From: a virus
IMG/VR virus record: IMGVR_UViG_3300020185_000113
Span: 1 to 39,757 of that record
Strand: one strand, 5' to 3'
Length of the DNA: 39,757 nt
A model generated the notes under the pieces. The model was not told the DNA's origin. It saw only the letters and a list, made by a program, of their open reading frames with translations, and searched no databases. Positions within the stretch are counted from its first letter, which is position 1. The number at the start of each line of letters is the position of its first letter. Shown piece after piece: positions 8,273 through 16,618 of this stretch. The position numbers were made by a program, and so were the translations under genes.

Positions 8273-9817
8273 TTGGCAGACGATAGTTTAAAACTTTTTG
8301 GCTTAGAAATTAAAAGAGCTAGAAAAGAGAAAGAAAAAGAACAGCTCCCATCTATTGTTCCGCCCTTAGATGATGATGGCGCAGGTTATGTTACTGCTGC
8401 CGGTAGCCACTATGGTTCATTTATCGATTTAAGTGGTGAAAAAGCAAAAGATGATAAAGATCTAATCAAAAAGTATAGAAACGTTGCTTTGCATCCAGAA
8501 GTGGATGCCGCAGTTGAAGATATTGTCAACGAGGTTATTTCTGGTGAAGATGATCTTGTAGAATTAAACATGGACAATATTGATACTGCTGATTCTATTA
8601 AAAAGCAAATCAAAGAAGAATTCGACAATATCACTGCGATGCTAGATTTCCAAAACTACGCGCATGATATTTTTCGCAGATACTATGTAGATGGAAGAAT
8701 TTACCATCACTTGGTCGTAGATCCAGCTAGACCTCATGAAGGTATTCAAGAGATCCGACCCGTTGATGCTCTTAAGATCCGGAAGGTAAAAGAGGTCAAA
8801 AAAGAAAAAGATCCTGATACTGGTGCAAATATTATAAAGAAAGTAAACGAGTATTTTATTTACTCTGAGACTGGAGAAAACGCTACTGCTACTTCTTATA
8901 CTGGTGGTAATAAAAATAACAATGCTCTTAAGATCTCTCCAGATGCTATTAGTTATGTTACTAGTGGCCTATTAGATGCTGATCGTAAAAAAGTAATCTC
9001 TTACTTGCATAAAGCATTGAAGCCTATTAACCAGCTTCGAATGATGGAAGATTCCCTTATTATCTACAGGTTAGCTCGGGCGCCAGAACGTCGCATTTTT
9101 TATATTGACGTAGGTAACTTACCAAGAGGTAAAGCTGAACAATACCTGAAAGATATCATGGCTAGGTATCGTAATAAGTTAGTATATGATGCTAATACTG
9201 GTGATCTAAAAAATGATTCTAAGCATATGTCTATGCTGGAAGACTTCTGGCTTCCAAGGCGTGAAGGTGGTAAAGGTACAGAAATTAGTACACTTCCAGG
9301 TGGAGAAAACTTGGGACAAATTGATGATATCTTATACTTCCAGAAAAAGATGTATAAGTCTTTGAACGTTCCTAGTAGTCGTATTAATCCAGAAGAACAG
9401 CCAGGTGGTATTCTTGGAAGAACATCTGAGATTACTAGAGATGAATTTAAGTTCCAAAAGTTTATCAATAGACTTCGTCGTAGATTCTCGGATTTGTTCT
9501 ATAATATTCTAAAGAAACAACTTTTGCTCAAAGGTATTATTACCGAAGAAGATTGGGAATCTTGGAAAGGTAATTTATTCGTAGATTATATTACGGACAA
9601 CTATTTTTCTGAACTAAAAAACACAGAGATGCTCAGAGAACGTGTAGGTATGTTGCAACAGATTGAGCCGTATTTAGGTACTTTCTACTCGAGAGAATGG
9701 GCACAGAAGAACGTATTGATGTTAACTGATGATGATATTAAAATGATGAATGATCAAATAGATCAAGAAAAGAAAGACGGTGAAATTCCGGATCAAGATC
9801 AAGAACCAGATATTTGA
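8273..9817 (+). CDS. 20: Portal protein gp20
   Basis: Portal subunit of 514 residues (T4 524). Twelve copies form the channel at the unique capsid vertex that takes the packaging motor and later the neck. Recognisable segments are the early HPEVDAAVEDIVNE motif, RRFYVDG-like RRYYVDGRIYHHL, the APERRIFYIDVGNLPRGKAEQY stretch and WLPRREGGKGTEI. The start is TTG at 8273, six to eight bases after TGGAGA; no ATG is available near the conserved N-terminus. The C-terminal tail is acidic (DQEKKDGEIPDQDQEPD). Confidence 0.95.
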   Translation: MADDSLKLFGLEIKRARKEKEKEQLPSIVPPLDDDGAGYVTAAGSHYGSFIDLSGEKAKDDKDLIKKYRNVALHPEVDAAVEDIVNEVISGEDDLVELNMDNIDTADSIKKQIKEEFDNITAMLDFQNYAHDIFRRYYVDGRIYHHLVVDPARPHEGIQEIRPVDALKIRKVKEVKKEKDPDTGANIIKKVNEYFIYSETGENATATSYTGGNKNNNALKISPDAISYVTSGLLDADRKKVISYLHKALKPINQLRMMEDSLIIYRLARAPERRIFYIDVGNLPRGKAEQYLKDIMARYRNKLVYDANTGDLKNDSKHMSMLEDFWLPRREGGKGTEISTLPGGENLGQIDDILYFQKKMYKSLNVPSSRINPEEQPGGILGRTSEITRDEFKFQKFINRLRRRFSDLFYNILKKQLLLKGIITEEDWESWKGNLFVDYITDNYFSELKNTEMLRERVGMLQQIEPYLGTFYSREWAQKNVLMLTDDDIKMMNDQIDQEKKDGEIPDQDQEPDI

Positions 9818-9833
9818 TTGAAAACAAAATTAT

Positions 9834-9841
9834 TATAAATA
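9834..9841 (+). promoter_or_regulatory. Late promoter upstream of the prohead core genes
   Basis: TATAAATA at 9834-9841 is an exact T4 late box, 30 bases before the gp67-like start at 9871. Between them is AAAAAGGACTTTTTT, in which the Shine-Dalgarno AAGGA sits in a small A/T-rich inverted repeat. Confidence 0.75.
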
Positions 9842-9870
9842 CTTTCACGTATATTAAAAAGGACTTTTTT

Positions 9871-10107
9871 ATGGTTGAGAACATTGGTGATTTTTTAGAT
9901 AATGTAGCGAATAAGAAGTTTTCTGATGCAGAGAAGCAATTCTCTGATATGATCAATACCCGTTTGGCAGATCGTCTTGAATCACATAAGGCTATGATCG
10001 CTAATCAGGTATATAATGGTGTGGATCCTGAAGAAGATGTAGATCTTGATGATGAAAATGAAGTAGAACAGCCAGAAGAAGAAACAGAAGAAGATGCAGA
10101 GCTTTAA
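9871..10107 (+). CDS. 67: Prohead core protein gp67-like
   Basis: Small acidic protein of 78 residues in the position of T4 gene 67 (T4 about 80 aa), between the portal and protease genes. In T4, gp67 is an internal scaffold component cleaved by gp21. The N-terminal half (DFLDNVANKKFSDAEKQFSD, then MINTRLADRLESHKAMIA) is a helical pattern shared by gp67 proteins. The C-terminal 25 residues are almost all Asp/Glu. I chose ATG 9871 because AAAAAGGA precedes it; upstream in-frame starts lack a ribosome site and run through the late promoter. Confidence 0.75.
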   Translation: MVENIGDFLDNVANKKFSDAEKQFSDMINTRLADRLESHKAMIANQVYNGVDPEEDVDLDDENEVEQPEEETEEDAEL

Positions 10108-10309
10108 AGAGTTTGCCAAAAACATCGCTCCTAAAGGTCAAAAGATTATTAAGGTCTTAGACATGAAAGGTGGAGAGATGATGGTCACTAAAGACCAAAA
10201 AGGTAAGTTTAACGTTATGTTCGATAACCAAGTGGTTGATACCCTTGGCTCTGAAAAAGAAGCAATAAAGGCTGCTAAGAACTTTGGCAGCATGATGGGC
10301 AAAAGGTAG
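10094..10309 (+). CDS. Hypothetical protein in the gp68 position, 71 aa
   Basis: Basic protein of 71 residues that overlaps the end of the gp67-like gene by 14 bases and precedes the protease gene. T4 has the prohead core gene 68 here, but this protein is only half that length and the similarity is not convincing. It starts MQSFKEFAKN and contains KVLDMKGGEMMVTKDQKGKF, a possible beta hairpin, ending in a helix rich in Ala and Lys. A scaffold-related role is inferred only from position. Confidence 0.65.
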   Translation: MQSFKEFAKNIAPKGQKIIKVLDMKGGEMMVTKDQKGKFNVMFDNQVVDTLGSEKEAIKAAKNFGSMMGKR

Positions 10310-10315
10310 ATTCCG

Positions 10316-10966
10316 ATGAAACTGATTACAGAGCATACAGAACAGGTATCTTATATTGTCGAAGCCAAAGAAGGCGGTGGCAAGAATTATATCATTGAAG
10401 GTATCTTTGCCCAGGCGGAACAAAAGAACCGCAATGGAAGAATTTATCCAAAAGCAATTTTGGAATCAGCAGTTTCTAAGTATGATAAGGAACAGGTGCA
10501 AACCCAACGTGCAGTAGGTGAACTAAATCACCCTGCGGGTCCTATCATTAACTTAGATAAAGTTTCTCATCGCATTACTGAATTAAAGTTTGAAGGTAAT
10601 AACGTGATGGGAAAAGCACTTATTCTTGACACCCCTAATGGTAAGATTGTAAAAGGTCTCTTAGACGGTGGAGTTAAGCTAGGTGTTTCAACTCGTGGTA
10701 TGGGAACTCTTGAGCAAAAGGGTGGAGTAAACATGGTCGGTAAAGACTTTGTTTTAAACACCGTAGATATCGTACAAGATCCATCTGCACCATCAGCTTT
10801 CGTTAATGGGATTATGGAAGGTGTAGAGTGGGTATGGAATAACGGTGTCTTAGAGCCTCAAGAACTTGAAAAAATTGAGACTGAAATTAATAATGCTTCT
10901 AGATCTGATCGTTCTGCGGTTGAGATCCGGGAGTTTAAAAATTTCCTCTCTAAACTTAATCTTTAA
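10316..10966 (+). CDS. 21: Prohead maturation protease gp21
   Basis: Serine protease of 216 residues (T4 212) with a herpesvirus-assemblin-like fold. It digests the scaffold and trims capsid proteins before packaging. Catalytic candidates are H72 in GELNHP and S125 in GVSTRG, both in their usual spacing. Other family blocks are the NRNGRIYPK motif and VDIVQDPSAPSAFVNG. It lies directly before scaffold gp22 and capsid gp23, as in T4. ATG 10316 follows AAAAGGTAG. Confidence 0.95.
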   Translation: MKLITEHTEQVSYIVEAKEGGGKNYIIEGIFAQAEQKNRNGRIYPKAILESAVSKYDKEQVQTQRAVGELNHPAGPIINLDKVSHRITELKFEGNNVMGKALILDTPNGKIVKGLLDGGVKLGVSTRGMGTLEQKGGVNMVGKDFVLNTVDIVQDPSAPSAFVNGIMEGVEWVWNNGVLEPQELEKIETEINNASRSDRSAVEIREFKNFLSKLNL

Positions 10967-10979
10967 TTGGAGATAGAAT

Positions 10980-12119
10980 ATGTCCGAACAAGAAATGTTG
11001 GATGATATTGAATCTGTTGAAGAGGTTATTGAGGAAGAAACTTCCGAAGAATCTGAGACAGAAGAAGTATCCGAAGCACAAGCACCAGCAGCTAAAGGTA
11101 AAGCTGCAACTCCAGCTATGGATGGTGCTAAAGCTGCTGCTGACGATGCTGCTAAGATCAAAGCATCTGCACCAGCAAAAGCTACAGTACCAGGCGGTGA
11201 GGCACAAAAGGGTGACCAAGTTGCTGACAAAATTCCTGGAACTAAAGCTGGTATGATTAATTCGATGTACCAAGAAATGAACAAGATGAAGAAGTCTAAT
11301 CTTCAAGCTTCCTACGGTAAAATCATGGCTTCCATGAAAGCTGAAGGATTTGAACTTGAAGACGACGCTGCTCCAGCTCTCCATGAGAAAGCTGCTGCAG
11401 TACAGGCTGATTTCTCTGACGACATGAGCGCTTTGGTTGAGTCCGAAGCTACCCTGTCCGAAACGTTCAAAGACAAAGCAGCTGTTATCTTTGAAGCAGC
11501 TATTAAGTCTAAAGTTTCTAATGAAGTTGCACGCATTGAATCTGAACTTCAGGAAGAATTTGCTGAAGAAGTACAAACTGCACGTGAAGAAATGATCGAG
11601 CAGGTTGACGGATACATGAACTACGTTGTAGAAAAGTTCATGGAAGAGAACAAGTTGGCAATCGAAAACGGTATTCGTACCGAGATCGCTGAAGACTTTA
11701 TGGGCAAGCTGAAGGATCTATTTACTGAGTCCTACATCGAAGTTCCAGAGTCCAAGGTTGATCTGGTTGACGAGCTCTCTGAGCAAGTTACTGATCTTGA
11801 AGAAAGACTCAATGAAGCCACTGGAACTGCTATTGAGCAAACTCAGTTCATGGAAGAACTCATGCGTGATGCTATCATCCGTGAGCACTCCCGCGGTCTG
11901 GCTGAAACTCAGGTAGAAAAGTTGAAATCCCTGGCTGAAGATTTAGATTTTGAAGATCCAAAAGCTTTCGCTTCGAAAGTCGAAACGATCAAAGAATCTT
12001 ACTTCACCAAGAAAAAAGTAACCGTTGTAGAAGAGTCTATGGATGAAGCTGAAGAAACTGAAGTTTCTGACACTATGTCCCGTTACATTTCTGCATTAAG
12101 ACAATCTCACAAGCAATAA
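10980..12119 (+). CDS. 22: Prohead scaffold protein gp22
   Basis: Main scaffold protein of 379 residues, longer than T4 gp22 (269). It forms the core around which gp23 assembles and is then destroyed by gp21. The N-terminal 40 residues are highly acidic, followed by an Ala/Lys-rich linker (residues about 35-85) and a long, probably coiled-coil, Glu/Lys-rich body with EIAEDFMGKLKDLF and VTDLEERLNEA. LxE-type sequences suited to gp21 are frequent. It starts with TTGGAGATAGAAT ahead of ATG 10980. Confidence 0.93.
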   Translation: MSEQEMLDDIESVEEVIEEETSEESETEEVSEAQAPAAKGKAATPAMDGAKAAADDAAKIKASAPAKATVPGGEAQKGDQVADKIPGTKAGMINSMYQEMNKMKKSNLQASYGKIMASMKAEGFELEDDAAPALHEKAAAVQADFSDDMSALVESEATLSETFKDKAAVIFEAAIKSKVSNEVARIESELQEEFAEEVQTAREEMIEQVDGYMNYVVEKFMEENKLAIENGIRTEIAEDFMGKLKDLFTESYIEVPESKVDLVDELSEQVTDLEERLNEATGTAIEQTQFMEELMRDAIIREHSRGLAETQVEKLKSLAEDLDFEDPKAFASKVETIKESYFTKKKVTVVEESMDEAEETEVSDTMSRYISALRQSHKQ

Positions 12120-12120
12120 C

Positions 12121-12140
12121 TATACAAAAAAGGGTGTATA
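12121..12140 (+). promoter_or_regulatory. Ribosome-binding hairpin before gene 23
   Basis: TATACA (12121-12126) and TGTATA (12135-12140) can pair, leaving a loop AAAAAGGG that contains the Shine-Dalgarno sequence of gp23, whose ATG is at 12144. The arrangement would display the ribosome site in a loop of the most strongly expressed gene. Pairing is inferred from sequence. Confidence 0.4.
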
Positions 12141-12143
12141 AAA

Positions 12144-13505
12144 ATGACTCCACAAATCTCTTACGATAGACTCGTACAGAAGTGGGCGCCAGTACTTAAC
12201 GAAGAAACCGCTGGTCCTATTTCTGATTATCACCGCAAGCAGGTAACTGCAGCTATCCTGGAGAACCAGGAAGTTGCTATGCGTGAAGAAGCTATGCAAG
12301 GTACGTTCGGGGCACTGAACGAGGACGCACCAGCTAACGCTACTTCCGCAGCTGCTAACTTTAACCCCGTACTGATCTCGCTCGTACGTCGTGCTATGCC
12401 TAACCTGATGGCTTACGATGTATGTGGTGTACAGCCAATGACCGGTCCTACTGGCCTCATCTTTGCGATGAAGTCCCGTTACAAGACTACTGGTCATGGT
12501 GCAGTTGATAGTGCAAAAGTTAACGAAGCACTGTTCAACGAAGCTCTTACTGCTTATGCTGGTGATGCTTCTCCTGCTCACGATAATGCTAACGGTCCTT
12601 CTGGTCTTGAAAGCATTACCGGTGGTTCTGATGCTGGTACTCTCGACTCCGAGCGTAACACCACTCTGACCGGTCGAGGTTTCGCGACCCCTGACGGTGA
12701 AGCTCTGGGTGACAGTGGCTCGAACCCATTCAACGAAATGGGATTCACCATTGAAAAGCAGACTGTAACAGCTAAGACACGTGCTCTGAAGGCTGAGTAC
12801 ACCATGGAACTGGCACAAGATCTGAAGGCAATTCACGGTCTCGACGCTGAAACTGAGCTGGCAAACATCTTGTCTGCTGAAATTCTGGCTGAAATCAACC
12901 GTGAAGTTGTTCGTACCATCAACTCCCAAGCTAAGCTGGGTGCTTCCCAGACTGGTATCAACGTAGATGGTATCTTCGACTTGGATCTGGATGCTGACGG
13001 TCGTTGGTCTGTTGAGAAGTTCAAGGGACTCATCATGCAGATCGAGCGTGAAGCAAACACGATCGCTAAAGAAACCCGTCGTGGTAAGGGTAACTTTATC
13101 ATCTGTTCGTCTGACGTAGCTTCCGCTCTGGCAGCTTCCGGCATGCTGGACTACTCTCCTGCAATGTCGACCAACCTGAACGTTGACGACACCGGTAACA
13201 CTTTCGCTGGTGTACTGAACGGTAAGATGAAGGTATACGTTGATCCTTACTCTGTAGGTGACTACGTAACTGTTGGTTACAAAGGTGCTAACGCATACGA
13301 TGCTGGTGTATTCTACTGTCCATACGTACCTCTGACGATGGTTCGTGCGGTTGGTGAAAACAGCTTCCAGCCAAAGATGGCCTTCAAGACTCGTTACGGC
13401 ATGGCTTCCAACCCATTTGTTGGTACCACTCCTGCAAACGGTCTGGCTACTGCGGCTACCAACCAGTACTACCGTGTGTTCCGTGTGGACAACATCCTCG
13501 GCTAA
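12144..13505 (+). CDS. 23: Major capsid protein gp23
   Basis: Major capsid protein of 453 residues (T4 521), HK97 fold in this family. Hexamers of it build the head. The N-terminus (MTPQISYDRLVQKWAPVLNE) fits the T4-like marker family. A likely gp21 cleavage site is ALNE at residues 57-60 (LxE rule), giving a mature protein beginning at D61. Family-typical segments include AMPNLMAYDVCGVQPMTGPT, KAEYTMELAQDLKAIHGLD and CPYVPLTMVRAV. The gene is visibly richer in G+C, with Arg CGT and Leu CTG preferred, as expected of a very highly translated phage gene. Confidence 0.97.
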   Translation: MTPQISYDRLVQKWAPVLNEETAGPISDYHRKQVTAAILENQEVAMREEAMQGTFGALNEDAPANATSAAANFNPVLISLVRRAMPNLMAYDVCGVQPMTGPTGLIFAMKSRYKTTGHGAVDSAKVNEALFNEALTAYAGDASPAHDNANGPSGLESITGGSDAGTLDSERNTTLTGRGFATPDGEALGDSGSNPFNEMGFTIEKQTVTAKTRALKAEYTMELAQDLKAIHGLDAETELANILSAEILAEINREVVRTINSQAKLGASQTGINVDGIFDLDLDADGRWSVEKFKGLIMQIEREANTIAKETRRGKGNFIICSSDVASALAASGMLDYSPAMSTNLNVDDTGNTFAGVLNGKMKVYVDPYSVGDYVTVGYKGANAYDAGVFYCPYVPLTMVRAVGENSFQPKMAFKTRYGMASNPFVGTTPANGLATAATNQYYRVFRVDNILG

Positions 13506-13530
13506 ACTATAATAATAACTATAAGTCGAT

Positions 13531-13538
13531 TATAAATA
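13531..13538 (+). promoter_or_regulatory. Late promoter between gene 23 and the following tail gene
   Basis: TATAAATA at 13531-13538 is an exact late -10 box. It is followed after two bases by a perfect terminator-type hairpin, so the start site expected for this promoter falls inside the hairpin. Confidence 0.7.
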
Positions 13539-13540
13539 CT

Positions 13541-13572
13541 AGGGTGGATCGAAAGGTCCACCCTTTCTTTTT
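13541..13572 (+). terminator. Intrinsic terminator after gene 23
   Basis: AGGGTGGA (13541-13548) and TCCACCCT (13557-13564) form a perfect 8-bp stem with an 8-base loop, followed by TTCTTTTT (13565-13572). This is a classical intrinsic terminator for the capsid transcript. Confidence 0.88.
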
Positions 13573-13584
13573 ATGGAGTGCGGA

Positions 13585-14097
13585 ATGGCAGAGCTTACTA
13601 CAAATAAGAATTACTTACAGCCTACTGGATTTAGGGTAATTATCGATCGGGTGAATTATCCTAATTTGGAATTCTTTGCTCAATCTGTTTCTCACCCGGA
13701 TGTGACTTTAACAGGACCAACTAATCCTTTTCCTAGAATTGCAAATGTCAATATGCCCGGAGATGCTTTAGATTATTCTGAGCTTAACATTCAGTTTATA
13801 TTAGATGAAGATATTGAGTCATACGTAGAGCTTTATAATTGGATGGAAGACATTGTCAACAAAGACTTTGTGCCACAGGGATCTAGAACTAGAAGAGTAA
13901 ACCCAGAAGTTCCAACTCAAGCAGACATCTCAGTTTCTATCTTATCTAGCCATAACAATCAAACCAAAAGAATTATTTACAAAGGGTGTAATCCTGTAGC
14001 TTTAAGCGGTGTCGAGCTTACCTCTATCGCTTCTACAGTAGAATATTTAACGTTTAGTGCTTCATTCTCGTTTACTGGTTTTGAATTCGTAGGATAA
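13585..14097 (+). CDS. Tail tube-like protein, probably gp3-type tail completion protein
   Basis: Protein of 170 residues placed directly after gp23. The pattern YLQPTGFRVIIDRV, FFAQSVSHPDVTL, IPGD-like NMPGDALDYSELNIQFILDED and SYVELYNWM is that of T4-like tail-tube-fold proteins. In marine T4-like phages I recall a protein at this locus annotated as gp3, tail completion and sheath stabiliser, but a gp19 paralogue is equally possible. I chose ATG 13585 with GGAG at 13575-13578; the upstream ATG 13573 overlaps that ribosome site and abuts the terminator T-run. Confidence 0.7.
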   Translation: MAELTTNKNYLQPTGFRVIIDRVNYPNLEFFAQSVSHPDVTLTGPTNPFPRIANVNMPGDALDYSELNIQFILDEDIESYVELYNWMEDIVNKDFVPQGSRTRRVNPEVPTQADISVSILSSHNNQTKRIIYKGCNPVALSGVELTSIASTVEYLTFSASFSFTGFEFVG

Positions 14098-14120
14098 AGG
14101 TATCTTTATTCCTTAAACTG

Positions 14121-14129
14121 TGATATAAT
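14121..14129 (+). promoter_or_regulatory. Extended -10 promoter upstream of uvsY
   Basis: TGATATAAT at 14121-14129 contains a perfect TATAAT preceded by TG, an extended -10 sigma70 element. I see no good -35 box. It lies 33 bases before uvsY and marks the change from late virion genes to the recombination genes. The same TGATATAAT occurs upstream of gp44. Confidence 0.6.
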
Positions 14130-14161
14130 ACACCCAGTTAAAAACTTAATCTGGACTTATT

Positions 14162-14611
14162 ATGAAACTTGATTTGGAAAGCATCCTAGAGATGTGGAAA
14201 GAAGACTGTATCATCGAAGAAATGAACTTGGATGAAGAGTCCCGTAAAACCCCTTCCTTACATGCAAAGTATCTAGAAATTCATTCTTTGACAAAGCTTA
14301 GACTTAAAAGGGCTGAGCTAGATCAAAAGACTTTGCTCAAGGATAAATGGCTGTATTACAATGGTAAGATGGACGAAGAGACTATTCAGCAGAAAGGATG
14401 GGACTTTGATCCATTCAATGGACTGAGAGTTTTAAAAGGTGATATGGATCACTACTACGACTCTGATACTGATATTCAAAAATCAGAGGAAAAAATTACG
14501 TACTATAAGACAATTATAAGTACCTTAGACGAAATCATTAACAATTTACGATGGCGACATCAAGTAATTAAAAATATGATTTCATGGAGAATGTTTGAGG
14601 CGGGGAACTGA
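14162..14611 (+). CDS. uvsY: Recombination mediator UvsY
   Basis: UvsY-like protein of 149 residues (T4 137). In T4, UvsY helps the UvsX recombinase displace single-strand binding protein gp32 on single-stranded DNA. It matches in overall helical pattern: YLEIHSLTKLRLKRAELDQKT with DKWLYYNGKMD in the middle, and IKNMISWRMFEAGN at the C-terminus, where T4 ends in RAFEAGK. It precedes uvsW, as in T4. UvsX and gp32 are outside this window. Confidence 0.88.
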   Translation: MKLDLESILEMWKEDCIIEEMNLDEESRKTPSLHAKYLEIHSLTKLRLKRAELDQKTLLKDKWLYYNGKMDEETIQQKGWDFDPFNGLRVLKGDMDHYYDSDTDIQKSEEKITYYKTIISTLDEIINNLRWRHQVIKNMISWRMFEAGN

Positions 14612-14715
14612 TTTGTATAAACTTCCTCTTAGCAAGAGGATATATAGATGAAGACCAGAAAGATAGTATGATAAAACGATACTATGAAAAATTATTGAAA
14701 GAATCTGGAGGATGA
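14608..14715 (+). CDS. Possible small protein (35 aa) with non-ATG start
   Basis: An open frame from a CTG at 14608 (or ATT at 14611) to TGA 14713-14715 encodes about 35 residues (ICINFLLARGYIDEDQKDSM then IKRYYEKLLKESGG). Its stop overlaps the next start as ATGA, and its first codon overlaps the uvsY stop, filling the whole gap between two coupled genes. The charged helical composition looks protein-like. T4 also has tiny genes next to uvsY. The lack of ATG, GTG or TTG is a serious weakness; it may instead be a leader. Confidence 0.35.
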   Translation: MICINFLLARGYIDEDQKDSMIKRYYEKLLKESGG

Positions 14716-15116
14716 GTTACTTGGCTTTATTTGATGACGAAGAATTTATTTCCCATGCAGGTCTTAAGCTTGGATGGAAAATCGAGATGGATGCCCTTTA
14801 CACTGATGACTGGCGATGTCTCGCTAAGATGATTATGGAATACGAGACCAGACCTTTTCGTAAGGCTGTAGGTATTCCACGTGGTGGAGTTAGATTGGGT
14901 GAGATGCTTGATAAGCACTCTACTGGTAATCCCGATGATCCCGTACTGATTGTGGATGATGTTTATACAACTGGTACGAGCTTTAGAGAATTCATTGCAG
15001 AAAACTATCCAGATGATAATGTAATTTGTTGGACAGTATTTGCTCGGGATGTTATTAGTGGTAATGTCAATGCACTGTTTCAAATGCCATCTAGCATGAG
15101 ACCTAAGCTCAAGTAA
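14712..15116 (+). CDS. Phosphoribosyltransferase-like protein
   Basis: Type I phosphoribosyltransferase-like protein of 134 residues. The PRPP-binding loop VLIVDDVYTTGTS spans residues 78-90, with the two catalytic-site acids D82 and D83, and a GIPRGG pyrophosphate loop lies at 54-59. The protein is short and lacks a clear hood domain, so the nucleobase or other acceptor cannot be named. It starts after GGAGG and its stop overlaps the uvsW start (TAATG). It could recycle bases from degraded host DNA, but that is inference. Confidence 0.8.
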   Translation: MSYLALFDDEEFISHAGLKLGWKIEMDALYTDDWRCLAKMIMEYETRPFRKAVGIPRGGVRLGEMLDKHSTGNPDDPVLIVDDVYTTGTSFREFIAENYPDDNVICWTVFARDVISGNVNALFQMPSSMRPKLK

Positions 15117-16618
15117 TGGAATTAAAAGCGAATACCTTACACGTACGTAAAAAGAACCATTCACAACTCCTTGTAGTATCCGAGCCTCATATTGCAAACG
15201 AGTTGAATGACTTTTTTTCATTCGAAGTACCAGGTGCTAAGTACATGCCTGCCTTTAAAAGAGGGTGGGACGGTAAGGTACGACTGTATGACATTAAGAA
15301 ACAAGAGCTCCCTTGTGGTTTATATGAATACCTAGACGAGTTTATCCGTCCGCGTAACTATACGATTGATCTTGATCATGATACTACATATGGACGTCCT
15401 GATAGCAATATTGCCGTGGATCCTAGAGATCTGGCAAAGTTCATTAAATCTTTAAATCTACCATTTGAACCACGAGATTATCAGTTTGATGCAGTGGCTC
15501 AGGCTATCCAGTCTAAACGACTTATCTTACTGTCACCTACGGGTTCAGGTAAGTCTCTGATTATCTATATTCTAATGCGGTGGTACCTGGAAAACCACAA
15601 TAAGCGTGCAATCATTGTGGTACCTACAACCTCACTTGTACAGCAGATGTATACAGACTTTGAAGAGTATGCACAGAATGATGACTTTGATGTATCGCAA
15701 ATGTGTCATCGTATCTACTCCGGCATGCCTAAGCATAACGTACCTGAGCAAGTGTTTATCTCTACATGGCAGTCGATCTACAAGCTTCCAGGTACCTGGT
15801 TCGAGCAGTTTGGTGCTGTATTCGGTGATGAGGTGCATAACTTTAAAGCTAAGTCGCTGGCTGGCATTATGAACAAGTCACGTGAAGCAGAGTTTCGGTT
15901 TGGCACTACTGGTACACTGGATGGAACACAGACTCATAAGCTTGTTCTAGAAGGTCTGTTCGGTAGAGTCTATAATGTAACTACCACTAAAAAGCTGATG
16001 GATGCAGACACTCTAGCACAACTTAAAATCAAGGTTCTTTTGCTTAAGTATCCTCCTGAGGTATGCAGAGACATCATAAATAGTAAGGATTACCACTACG
16101 AGATTGATTACCTTGTCAGTAACGTTAAGCGTAATAGATTAATTCAAAACCTAGCGCTAGATCAGGAAGGTAATACACTTGTTCTATTTCAGTTTGTAGA
16201 AAAGCACGGCAAAATTCTTTATGATATGATTAAAGATAAAGCACATGAACGGCGTAAAGTTTTCTTTGTGTCAGGTGAGGTCGATGCTGACATCAGAGAA
16301 GAAATACGTGGGATCGTCGAAAAACAAAAAAATGCTATTATTGTTGCTAGCCTTGGCACGTTTTCCACGGGTGTAAACATTAAGAATCTACATAACATTA
16401 TTTTCGCTTCACCATCTAAGTCTCAGGTAAAAGTATTACAGTCCATTGGACGCGGCCTGCGGAAGTCTGAAGATGGCCGTGCAACTACTCTCTATGATAT
16501 TGCAGATGATATGCACGTGCGACAAAAAAAGAATTATACTCTTCTTCATGCTATTGAACGTATGAAGATATATAAAAGAGAAAAGTTTAATTATGATGTA
16601 TTCGAGGTAACACTATGA
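15116..16618 (+). CDS. uvsW: ATP-dependent helicase UvsW
   Basis: Superfamily 2 helicase of 500 residues. In T4, UvsW unwinds R-loops and remodels branched DNA, shutting down origin-dependent replication in favour of recombination-dependent replication. It has an N-terminal DNA-binding region (residues about 1-110), motif I PTGSGKS (141-147), motif II DEVH (238-241) and motif VI QSIGRGLRK (442-450). Start and stop overlap the neighbouring genes, so it is coupled with the phosphoribosyltransferase and the following small gene. Confidence 0.93.
   Translation: MELKANTLHVRKKNHSQLLVVSEPHIANELNDFFSFEVPGAKYMPAFKRGWDGKVRLYDIKKQELPCGLYEYLDEFIRPRNYTIDLDHDTTYGRPDSNIAVDPRDLAKFIKSLNLPFEPRDYQFDAVAQAIQSKRLILLSPTGSGKSLIIYILMRWYLENHNKRAIIVVPTTSLVQQMYTDFEEYAQNDDFDVSQMCHRIYSGMPKHNVPEQVFISTWQSIYKLPGTWFEQFGAVFGDEVHNFKAKSLAGIMNKSREAEFRFGTTGTLDGTQTHKLVLEGLFGRVYNVTTTKKLMDADTLAQLKIKVLLLKYPPEVCRDIINSKDYHYEIDYLVSNVKRNRLIQNLALDQEGNTLVLFQFVEKHGKILYDMIKDKAHERRKVFFVSGEVDADIREEIRGIVEKQKNAIIVASLGTFSTGVNIKNLHNIIFASPSKSQVKVLQSIGRGLRKSEDGRATTLYDIADDMHVRQKKNYTLLHAIERMKIYKREKFNYDVFEVTL

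Noticed and set aside
10850-11576. Long minus-strand open frames opposite gp22
   Set aside because: They lie opposite the strongly supported scaffold gene, have low-complexity Ser/Phe-rich translations and no ribosome sites.
12120-12929. 269-codon minus-strand frame opposite gp23
   Set aside because: It mirrors the biased codon use of the capsid gene; the translation is Ser/Thr/Val-rich without domains.
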